Part shown: piece by piece, positions 7,221-15,500 of the stretch
Numbering within the stretch: position 1 is the first letter of the stretch
Layout: each line of letters opens with the position of its first letter
Assembly (NCBI GenBank): GCA_948762645.1
Contig: CAQBRY010000025.1
Coordinates: 1-19,830, forward strand
Reading direction: 5' to 3'
Length of the DNA stretch: 19,830 bases
Source: an uncultured Eubacteriales bacterium
Lineage (GTDB): Bacteria > Bacillota > Clostridia > Oscillospirales > Acutalibacteraceae
The notes under the pieces: model-generated
Seen by the model: only the letters and a program-made list of their open reading frames with translations
Database searches by the model: none
Told to the model about the DNA's origin: nothing
Program-made: the position numbers and the translations under genes

Positions 7221-8095
7221 ATATCTTTTGTTTTTTCTCCGGCTTTCTTTACCCGGTATATCATTGTTGTGTGGCTTACCCCCCCGACAATCTTTCTATT
7301 CGCCTAAAACCCATATTGTTATTATTTTAAATACTAACAAAAATACATATTTAAATTATAAAATTTAATAATAAGTATAGAGAAGCTTGTATAAAATAAA
7401 AGCTGATATAGTATCTCGATAAAAGTATATTAGTTTTTATAATTTGGAATTAAAAATTAAAATTATCAAAAATATTGATTATGTCTAAAAATTTTGATAC
7501 GATAATTTAACATTAAAATTAAATAAAGCAGAATATTTTTCTAAAGTAGTGTTTTCAGTAATATTATGCTTTTCTCTATACGCAAATTTTTTAGCTGTAA
7601 AGCCAAATTGGCTTTTAAATGATGAGCCAATGGAGACTTTTAATTATTTACTGAAAGAAGTTCAAAATAATCTCAATAGTATTTAGGTTTTAAGTTTTGT
7701 ATAGACAGTCTGGCTTTTTGCCTTTGCGGTTATTCACAATGTAAAATGGAGAATGTATGAGTAACAGGATATTTAAGAGCGGGTGAAAAAGGGAGCTTGA
7801 TTATTAGTTCCGGAATATTGGCGAGGCTTTTTGGGGGTTGTAAATCGTCTTTTAATAATCATTTTTCCAAATCAGATACATGACATTGAAAAGATCATAT
7901 ATTCCTAGTATTCTGAAAGTTATATTCGGAGACAATTAACACGAAATTAGAAGGTGGACAATAAAAGAACCTAAAGTAAAATTAGAAAAAGTTTTACTAA
8001 GTCCATTTAAATTCATGAATTTAGATGGTTTTTTGGACTATAAGTTGGTAAGGTTAATATTATTAATAAAAATATTTTAATAAGGAATGAAAGCT
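7221..8095 (+). other. Intergenic stretch with unidentifiable decayed coding remnants
   Basis: No convincing intact gene in about 870 bases. Three plus-strand stretches look like broken coding sequence. 7501-7686 is open for 61 residues with no ATG (possible GTG at 7549, no ribosome binding site), starting with a hydrophobic segment VVFSVILCFSLYANFLA and ending EVQNNLNSI. A piece near 7757-7882 reads VTGYLRAGEKGSLIISSG. A piece near 7951-8037 reads EPKVKLEKVLLSPFKFMNLDG. None could be assigned to a family. No tRNA, terminal inverted repeats or transposase motif seen. Confidence 0.4.
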
Positions 8096-9487
8096 ATGAA
8101 ATCCGGTAGAAAAGTTTATATTATACTTTTTGTAATACTTATGTCTTTAATATTTACTATATTGTCTTTCTTATTTTTTAAAAATCAAGAATATATTATG
8201 TCGCTTTATAAAGGCTTACATAAAAATATCTCGGATAATGAAAGTGTTAAACCCAGTATTCTAGAAATTTCGAATAACGGAAAAGATTATGTTCAATTAG
8301 GTGATTATACATATTATCGTGAATATGGAAAAGAAAGTTTTCGAGAATATGGATTGGGACATAACTATGAATATACTGAGAATAATTCTAAGAAGATGGT
8401 AAAAATAAGTGAACACGGGGAGAAGGAAGAGCTATTTGAAGATACAGGCGTAGGGGAAATATTTATTTTAAATAATAGAATGTATCTTAAAGAAAATGAT
8501 GACCAACTATATTCAGTCGACTTTGCCGGTAAAAATAGAAAGAATTATTCGAAGGGTAATTTTAAATACATAGATGAAAAAAACAATAAGATAATATATT
8601 CAGACTTAAACAATAATATAGTAATTATAAATAGCTTAGATAAAGAAGAATTTATAATCCCCAATAGCGAGTTTATATTATACGACAAAGAAAATTTTAT
8701 TATATACTTTTGTGAACAAACCAATCTACGAGATAATGACAATGATACTATTGCATTAGGGGCTGTTAATATAGATGGAAGTGATAAAAAAATATTAAAA
8801 AACATTTCACGTAATGATGAGGACATGCTGTCGCCTTTAGAGATAATACATATTCAATTAAAAGATGATTATATCTATTTATCTTACGGATCATTCGAAG
8901 GAACTATGAGAGCATATAATGGTTCTATAGCTAGAATGAAAAAAGACGGAACAGATTTCGATATTCTAGTAGAAACCGAAATCGAAGATTTTCTGATAGT
9001 AGAAAAAGAAGGGAAAGATTATTTAATCTTTGATGATATATCGATGTCTTATAAATCCATGAACTTAAGCACAAAAGAGATGTCGATATCAAAAGAATTT
9101 TTACCCAGATTTTTAAATATACCATTTTTAGAATATAAGAATCGAAATTTTGGATCTTACTATAACGACAATGGCGATTATGAATACGATCTAAGCAGTG
9201 GAGATATGCTTTGTAGTGTATACATAGATAACAAAGCAAACAAATTGACGTTAATCGACTATGATGATTTTAAAGAAATACCAGGTAAATTGTATGGCAA
9301 TGATAAAGGATATAGAAGTATAGAAAATATACAATATACTAATGGGTATGTATATTTTACAATAGAGGAAGGAATAAGGAGTGAAGAAAATGATGTTGGT
9401 TGGAGATATGCGTATAAAAGAACTAAAACTCAAGTTTATCAAAAAAATTTAAAAACATTAAAGATCAAAATAATTAATTCTTACTAG
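8096..9487 (+). CDS. Membrane-anchored propeller-like protein (DUF5050-like)
   Basis: About 463 residues with an N-terminal membrane anchor (VYIILFVILMSLIFTILSFLFF, residues 7-28) and a large extracytoplasmic part made of repeated short strands of the type YLKENDDQLYSVDFAGKNRK, YIYLSYGSF and ARMKKDGTDFDILVE. These resemble the DUF5050/TolB-like beta-propeller blades (measured value, then 'xxDGTDxxxL') of Firmicutes surface proteins; the fold is inferred. No catalytic motif seen. I prefer the ATG at 8096 over that at 8087, because AAGGA (8082-8086) lies 9 bases before 8096 but touches 8087. It is the only intact gene between 7221 and 11160 and is flanked by decayed ones, so it may be a surviving cargo gene or newly isolated. 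No clear promoter. Confidence 0.7.
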   Translation: MKSGRKVYIILFVILMSLIFTILSFLFFKNQEYIMSLYKGLHKNISDNESVKPSILEISNNGKDYVQLGDYTYYREYGKESFREYGLGHNYEYTENNSKKMVKISEHGEKEELFEDTGVGEIFILNNRMYLKENDDQLYSVDFAGKNRKNYSKGNFKYIDEKNNKIIYSDLNNNIVIINSLDKEEFIIPNSEFILYDKENFIIYFCEQTNLRDNDNDTIALGAVNIDGSDKKILKNISRNDEDMLSPLEIIHIQLKDDYIYLSYGSFEGTMRAYNGSIARMKKDGTDFDILVETEIEDFLIVEKEGKDYLIFDDISMSYKSMNLSTKEMSISKEFLPRFLNIPFLEYKNRNFGSYYNDNGDYEYDLSSGDMLCSVYIDNKANKLTLIDYDDFKEIPGKLYGNDKGYRSIENIQYTNGYVYFTIEEGIRSEENDVGWRYAYKRTKTQVYQKNLKTLKIKIINSY

Positions 9488-9508
9488 TTTATATAAAATC
9501 AGGTGGAT

Positions 9509-10074
9509 ATGATGAAAAGTTTAGGGGACTAAAGAACTTAAAACCAAAAGACTTATATTAAGGAAATTCAAAAAAGATGATGCGGAATATATGTTTAAAA
9601 ACCGGACAAATAACAGTCAAGTAACAAAATATCTTATTTGGTCTCCACATAAAGATATAAACGATACTAAATTGTACATATAAAATGTCATCACAAAATA
9701 CGGTAATCTAAATAATTATCAATGGGCTACTGAATAGAGAGAAATAAATTAAGTAATAGGGTCTATATCAGTCGTTAGTAAAAACACAAATTTAAAAGCA
9801 GTTCATATTGGTTAATTTATAGGTGAAAAAAGGTAGAATAAGGGAATAACTAAAGAAGCGTTTCGGGAACTTATTAGATTTTTTCTTTGAGGATGTAAAG
9901 GTAGGTAGAATTGAATCAAGACACGATCCTAAGAATATAAGTTCGAGAAAATAAATGTTAAAGTGCGGACTCAAATATGAGGGAAAACTTAGACAAGCGG
10001 ACATAAATAATCAAGAAATTTTTGATTGTGTATGGTATTCTATATTAAAAAGTGAATATGAAGTACAAAATTAA
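9509..10074 (+). pseudogene. GNAT acetyltransferase (RimJ/RimL type) pseudogene
   Basis: The translation of three frames gives a full-length GNAT N-acetyltransferase of about 188 residues. It opens with ELKTKRLILRKFKKDDAEYMF, continues through QVTKYLIWSPHKDI, VIGSISVV and NKGITKEAFRELIRFFF, and ends with the family's RIESRHDPKNISSRK-x-MLKCGLKYEG segment. Six internal stop codons interrupt it, along with at least two frameshifts (one before residue ELKTK near 9520-9535, one in the T run near 9880-9890). Two of the stops fall where GNATs carry conserved Tyr/Trp around the acetyl-CoA loop (G-x-FIGEKR-x-NKG). An AGGTGG ribosome binding site remains at 9501-9506. It cannot make an active enzyme. 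It lies 21 bases after the propeller-like gene, so the two may once have shared a transcript. Confidence 0.85.
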
Positions 10075-11157
10075 ATGGTATAATTAAAACTTTTGAGGAA
10101 TTTATTAACGGATTTAGAAAAAGAAAAATTTTATAAGAGATTTTACTGATAAAGTCGTTCCAAGATAGGCTCATATGGGAATTACAGAATAAAAAAGACG
10201 TGAAGGAATAGATATGTTTTCTAATAGATTTGATAAAATTATTAACAAAAAATATATTGTAGTTAAACCTCAAAAAATTTCTTCTGAGGAATGTCTGGAT
10301 GGTTTGCTGAGCCAAACATATAAAAATATAGAAATAATATGTATAAACGACGGGTCAACAGACAATTCCTTAAATATTCTAAAAGAATATCACCAAAAAG
10401 ATAGCCGTATTATTATAGTAGATCAAGAAAATGAGGGCGTGTCTGCCGCTAGAAATAAAGAAATATTGATGGCAAAAGGGGACTATATCACTTTTGTGGA
10501 TTCTGGTGACTTTTTAGATTGAGATGTGTATGGAAAATGTATATAGTCTATACTCCAATATAACGCAGACATAGCAGTATTTGATTTTTTTATGTTTTCC
10601 GGAAGAATTTAGTCATAAGAAATTGGAAAGTAAGGTATGCTATAATCAAAAAATTTAAGCTATTGATGAAAGAAACACGTGTGGAGATACGCTTTAGAAT
10701 AAAATATACAGAAAATCTATGATAATTGATAACGGTATTACATTTAAATAAGACTTACAGTTGGGCGAAGACAGTTTATTTACAGTGACGGTATTTCCTC
10801 TTGCTAAAACCATTACTTTAGTTACTGATGTATTTTATCGTCACAGAGTAAATCTGCAGGCATCTGTATTAAATTCTATGCCTACTCCAAAAAAGTATGT
10901 CATCGGTAATAAATATCTCTAACTATTTTATTGGTGATTACATATTAAAGGGATATACCGAAAAAAATTGGCTTTTTTCTATTCACTCCTTCTTAATTAT
11001 GGTAAAATAGAAAACTTAGGGAATAAATGAAGAACAAAAATTTTGTTCTACTCAAATTCTAGAAATATTAGACAATAAATTGTTAAACCAAATGGACAAC
11101 ACACCTAAAGATAGTAAAAACATGATTGAAAAATCAAGATATTATGCAAATTTATAA
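10075..11157 (+). pseudogene. Family 2 glycosyltransferase pseudogene
   Basis: GT-A fold family 2 glycosyltransferases transfer sugars for cell-surface glycans. A recognisable domain reads EECLDGLLSQTYKNIEIICINDGSTDNS, then ENEGVSAARNKEI, then GDYITFVDSGDFLD, and downstream pieces such as LQLGEDSLFTVTVFPLAKTITLV and DVFYRHRVN. The whole remnant is about 360 codons from an ATG abutting the GNAT stop. Damage includes stops at 10078, in the reading before 10214 and at 10520-10522, several later stops and frameshifts (near 10145 and after 10640). An apparent in-frame loss removes the first strand, since KPQKIS joins directly to EECLD where VIIPVYN should be. The metal-binding motif is DSGD instead of DSDD. 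An intact 102-residue frame at 10214-10522 remains but lacks the nucleotide-sugar strand. Confidence 0.85.
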
Positions 11158-11170
11158 ATAATTTTAAGAA

Positions 11171-11176
11171 TATAAT
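11171..11176 (+). promoter_or_regulatory. Candidate -10 element of yebC
   Basis: A perfect TATAAT 25 bases before the yebC ATG. No good -35 lies 16-18 bases upstream, and the predicted leader would be under 20 bases, so this is tentative. Confidence 0.35.
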
Positions 11177-11201
11177 ATAAAGTATGGGAGGATTTTTAGA
11201 A

Positions 11202-11927
11202 ATGTCAGGTCATTCTAAATGGAGTAATATAAAAAGAAAAAAAGAAAAGACTGATTCTCAGAGAGCAAAAATTTTTACCAAGATAGGTAGAGAACTATCT
11301 GTAGCAGTAAAAGAAGGTGGATCCGATCCGGCGTCAAATTCAAAGTTAAAGGACTGTATAGCAAAGGCCAAATCCAACAACGTACCAAACGATAATATAG
11401 AAAGAATAATCAAAAAAGCAGCTGGAGAAGGTGCTTCAAATAAATATGAGACTATAACCTATGAAGGATATGGTGCGGGGGGAATTGCATTTATAGTAGA
11501 GACCCTTACGGATAATAGAAATCGTACCGCCAGTAACGTTAGGTACTACTTCGATAAACACGGCGGAAATTTAGGTACTACAGGATGCGTATCTTTTATG
11601 TTTTCTCCGAAAGGAATAATCACAGTAAAAAACGGAAACCTTACTGAAGAAAAAATAATGGAAGATGCTATAAATTTCGGTGCAATGGATTTTAATTTTG
11701 AAGAAGAAGAATCTGTGATCATAACACAAAGAGAAAATTTATATGACGTATATCAGAAACTTATCGACAATAAATATAAATGTACATCAGCTCAGATAGA
11801 GATGGTCCCTGATAATTATATACAAATATCCGATGAAGAAACTAAAACTAAAATAGAAACTTTGATTGACGTTTTAGAAGAAGATGATGATGTACAAAAC
11901 GTATGGAATAACCTTCAGGAAGAATAA
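11202..11927 (+). CDS. yebC: YebC/TACO1 family protein
   Basis: A 241-residue member of the YebC/PmpR/TACO1 family. Relatives have been described as DNA-binding regulators and, more recently, as ribosome-associated factors that help translation of difficult (polyproline) stretches. The diagnostic N-terminus MSGHSKWSNIKRKKEKTD is present, followed by KIGRELSVAVKEGG, NVPNDNIERIIKKA, the YEGYGAGGIAFIVE core (about residues 84-97) and the acidic C-terminal domain. The ATG at 11202 has GGGAGGA 9 bases upstream; an upstream in-frame ATG at 11184 overlaps that site and is rejected. It is intact despite its decayed left neighbours and is closed by its own terminator. Confidence 0.95.
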   Translation: MSGHSKWSNIKRKKEKTDSQRAKIFTKIGRELSVAVKEGGSDPASNSKLKDCIAKAKSNNVPNDNIERIIKKAAGEGASNKYETITYEGYGAGGIAFIVETLTDNRNRTASNVRYYFDKHGGNLGTTGCVSFMFSPKGIITVKNGNLTEEKIMEDAINFGAMDFNFEEEESVIITQRENLYDVYQKLIDNKYKCTSAQIEMVPDNYIQISDEETKTKIETLIDVLEEDDDVQNVWNNLQEE

Positions 11928-11931
11928 AATG

Positions 11932-11963
11932 AAGTGTTCAAGATAAATAATTCTTGAACACTT
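11932..11963 (+). terminator. Hairpin terminator of yebC
   Basis: AAGTGTTCAAGA (11932-11943) pairs perfectly with TCTTGAACACTT (11952-11963) around an 8-base loop, four bases after the yebC stop. The tail TTTAAAAATTT is only a modest U run. Confidence 0.75.
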
Positions 11964-12126
11964 TAAAAATTTATGCAAATTATTTTTTGCCTACTACTCA
12001 GCTCATATAATTCACTCCAACTTTTTATTTCTTAAGTGATTTGGTTCTTTTTCTTTGCTGGTTTATTAAACTTATTCATATTTATTCTGGCAACAGATAA
12101 CTTTTAGATTCATCATAAAAAGTGTG

Positions 12127-12192
12127 CTTTCCTACTATTTGCGGTAGTGAAAAACAGATGGGTATAGGGAAAGCTAATCACAAGGTGATTAG
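12127..12192 (+). ncRNA. Candidate structured leader RNA with a buried ribosome binding site
   Basis: Three nested or consecutive pairings are visible: CTTTCC (12127-12132) with GGAAAG (12168-12173), CTAC (12132-12135) with GTAG (12144-12147), and a perfect 8-bp hairpin CTAATCAC (12174-12181) AAG GTGATTAG (12185-12192). The loop and 3' arm of the last hairpin contain AAGGTG (12182-12187), the likely ribosome binding site of the ORF starting at 12195. It matches no riboswitch class I know. Confidence 0.4.
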
Positions 12193-12194
12193 AA

Positions 12195-12329
12195 ATGAGG
12201 AGTCCAAAATGTAAAGGAGAAGAAAAGATAAAGGATATCGATTTTGAAAGAAGGAAAACAGAGAAAGTAGATGTCCCGGAGCTTGGTTTGTTTATTAATG
12301 TTTTGGAATTTAATTGTAGACTTTTTTAG
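12195..12329 (+). CDS. Possible 44-residue small protein, unknown function
   Basis: An ATG-initiated frame of 44 codons, rich in Lys/Glu/Arg (KCKGEEKIKDIDFERRKTEK) and ending in a more hydrophobic LGLFINVLEF segment. AAGGTG lies 7 bases before the ATG, inside the hairpin 12174-12192. No homologue recognised. It could be a genuine small ORF, a leader peptide or a fragment of a dead gene. Confidence 0.35.
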   Translation: MRSPKCKGEEKIKDIDFERRKTEKVDVPELGLFINVLEFNCRLF

Positions 12330-12474
12330 TATATGATCTTTATTTGATGTGAGATAGTAAGATAAAGCATACTTTTTATACTTCCGCTTATTTTTATTAT
12401 TTAGGTTTCAGTAGTGGGTAAATATAGTTTAACTAAAATTAAATTTTAATAATAACAACCAAAAATACAAAAAA

Positions 12475-12504
12475 TTATTGCGTATATATATATATATATA
12501 TAAT
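12475..12504 (+). promoter_or_regulatory. Promoter of the surface-protein gene with a TA-repeat spacer
   Basis: A perfect TATAAT at 12499-12504 is preceded after 18 bases by TTATTG (12475-12480), or after 15 bases by TTGCGT (12478-12483). The spacer between the two elements is almost entirely TA repeat. Initiation near 12511 would leave a leader of about 32 bases carrying the AGGTGG ribosome binding site. Confidence 0.6.
12483..12502 (+). repeat. (TA)10 dinucleotide tract
   Basis: Ten uninterrupted TA units run from 12483 to 12502 and overlap the -10 element of the large surface-protein gene. Such tracts change length by slipped-strand mispairing, and here each change would alter promoter spacing by 2 bases. 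Confidence 0.9.
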
Positions 12505-12542
12505 GGGTGATATGTAAATACTAAAATATAGGTGGTGTTATA

Positions 12543-15500
12543 ATGAAAACTATGAAAAAACATCTAAAAAAAGCGTTAACGTTGTCTCTATCAGTATTGA
12601 TGACAATAGGCGAATTTCCCATTACAGTCTCGGAAGTTCATGCTGCTGCGGCTCCAAGCTTACAGTACTTTGCATCAAAGGAAGACTGGAAAAATCTTGA
12701 TTTAACAGACGACAATAAATCAATAAAAATTAATCTCGGTACAATGCCCGGGGCAATCTCCGGGGCAGATACACTATTTCTTCCAGCAGGTACAGTACTT
12801 ACCTGGTGGGTAGTTGGTTCAAACGGAAGTACTGCAAATTTGTATAGTGAAAAGTCAATGTTTACAGCACAATTTTCTCCTGATAATGGTAGTGAAACGA
12901 AACAATATTCAGATTCTTGGGGTGCAAGTTATGACAAAACCATAACAACTGTTCGTATCAATCACTACGGAGGAAGTCCACTTCGAAATGATATATTAAA
13001 AAATCTTCATAGCGTCCTTTTTAAAGCATCAGAAAACGCCTTAGTTGCTACATCCACAATAAAATGCTGGGACAATTTAGCACAAAAAACTTATACAGTA
13101 TCAGACAAGTTATTTTTGCCAAGTGCAGGTTCAGAAACAAGTGACTGTACTGCGCCAATAGAATTAGGACCGGTTTATTTACCAGAAAATAGTGGAGCAT
13201 TTGAGCATGAAATTATACCATTTGATAAATGGGCGACCCCAGATGGTCACACTTGGCTTCGTACACCTAGGACTGATTATAATAGCTACTCATATGTTCG
13301 CTCTACTTCCAGGGGGCAATATATAGGTACTCCTTGGGTAGCAAGTATATTTAAGGTGGCCCCTGCATGTGGTATTAACCTTTCAAGTATGCTGTTTTCC
13401 TCCGCAGCACCGAAAGCAAGTAGTGCCATCGGAGGGCAAGTTTTGCAGACTTACAGTTCAAGCAATTTCCCTATTCATAATTTAAGACTAAAAGATAACT
13501 CAAATACCGCTTCATCAATCGAAAGAAAAGCGGACTATACGAAAATAAAGGCAACAAAAGTGCCGACGAGCGGAACTTACTATCTGATGGTGCAGGGCGT
13601 AGCAGATAATAATGCGAACTACGTTTATTCAAAAAAGGTTGAGGGAGGTACGACTATCATCCAGACTTCAGAAGTTACAAACGTTTCAAGCTTCGAAAAC
13701 GCAAAAGTTTGGATCGAAAAAGAAAGCACCAATAACGACGGTCAGCTCCTTTATGCAACAGAGCCGAAAACGATTAATGGCTCTTTAGCTACGTTCGATG
13801 ATACGGCCCCTGAAATTAAATCAGTTACTTTAACTCATGAAAAGGACGGAACTGAAACGCAGTACACCGCCGGAGAACTGACGAAAAGCAATATAACAGC
13901 AACATATTCCGTACAAGATCTCGCCGAAACAGGAGTAACTCCTTCGGGAATTGATAAAGAAAATTATCAAATCTCCCTAGATGGCGGCACGAATTATTAT
14001 AATGCTACGTCTACTGTTTCAGGTGTAGAGGTTCTTACCCGCACGGAAAGCGAACTTAAACTTAAAATTTCATGCCAAGGTGAGTCTGATTTAAGAATTA
14101 AAGTTGCCGATAAAAGCGGTAACGCCTCTGAATCAAGCTCTGTAAACTTAAAAATTGATACAATTAAACCAAACTCCCCTACGGATGTTGAAAGTGCTAC
14201 TGCAGATATATATTCAAACAATAATAAACCGACTATCTTGGGAAAGGGAGAAGTTGGCTGTACCGTCAATATAAAAGAAGGTGCAAATGACCTGGGAAGC
14301 ACAACAGTTGCACCGGACGGGTCGTGGCAGCTTTCCGTAAATGCACTTTCCGATGGTGTCCATACGCTTTTAGTAACCCAAACAGATCTTGCAGGCAATA
14401 CTTCCGATTCTGTATCAATCGTATTTAAAATAGATACTCAAGGACCGACAGGTGAAATAAGTATCAGAGAAAACAAATTTACCAAGTTTCTAAATACAAT
14501 CACATTTGGAATGTTTTTTAAACAAGATGTTGAAGTAACGTTTAAATCTTCTGATGAAAATGGAAGCGGCTTAAAAAAAACTGAGTATTTATGCTTAAAA
14601 TTAGATGAAACTACTCAAGAGTTTAAAACAGAAGCAGATGCGATAAAAGCGGTGGGTTGGACTGAGGTTTCAACGGACGAGCCTTTTACAATGAGCGGAG
14701 AAAATCTGGGGAAATTCATAATTTACGCAAGGATAACGGATAATGCCGGAAATATAACTTGCATAAACAGTGACGGCGTAGTTATCTATAAAGACAGCAC
14801 GACTACCGTAGATAACCTGACATTTACCAAAACTTCAAAAGATGGTTTACCCGCAACCATAGCATTAAACGGTAATACCATAGATAAAATAATAAATTCT
14901 ACCGTTAATGCCTCCGAACCGTTAACTCTAAATGAGGATTACTCAATTAAAGACAGCACCATAACATTCAATAATTCCTACCTTAAGGGATTGTCCGCAG
15001 GTTTATACACTTTGGATGTCTACTTTAACCCTGCAGGAGAAGCTTTCAACCCGGCAAATGAGAGCAACAGCGACACTCCAAATCATATTTCCATTAAACT
15101 TACAGTCCAAAAAGGAGCACAGGCAAATAAACTGGAATTTGAAGGTATAGATTCTTCTAATTCTTACACCTACGGAGATAATCCATTTCAGATTATTACT
15201 ACCGGAGGCAGTGGAGACGGAGCAATTTCTTATTCAATTATCACTATTGGCAACGACGACGAAGTTTTAGATAATTCGGATAATAATCAGGTTGCCACTA
15301 TCTCAAATGACGGAACAGTCAATATATTAAGTGCAGGCACATTTAGAGTAACAGCGACCAAGGCGTCAGACGAAACTTACCTTGATCAGTCTGTTACAAG
15401 TTCAAATATAGTTGTTTACCCTCACAGTGTTACAATAACGGGGCTTACCGCTAAAGACAAAATTTACGACGGTACAAATGAAGCCGAATTTTTAGGGACT

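Larger units (their letters stand above)
11964..12474. other. Intergenic stretch, mostly without identifiable features
   Basis: Apart from the hairpins and 44-codon ORF listed separately, I see nothing assignable in these 511 bases. On the minus strand near 11985-12050 a short frame reads SWSELYELSSRQKI and could be a gene remnant, but it is too short to call. No tRNA and no insertion-sequence ends were seen. Confidence 0.4.

Noticed and set aside
7221..8095. Insertion sequence remnant
   Set aside because: The broken frames show no DDE or HUH transposase motif, and I found no terminal inverted repeats or target duplication.
8087..8095. Upstream ATG as the start of the propeller-like gene
   Set aside because: It overlaps the only ribosome binding site (AAGGA); the in-frame ATG at 8096 has correct spacing.
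11184..11201. Upstream ATG as the start of yebC
   Set aside because: It precedes the GGGAGGA site and adds six residues before the family's invariant MSGHSKWSNIK start.
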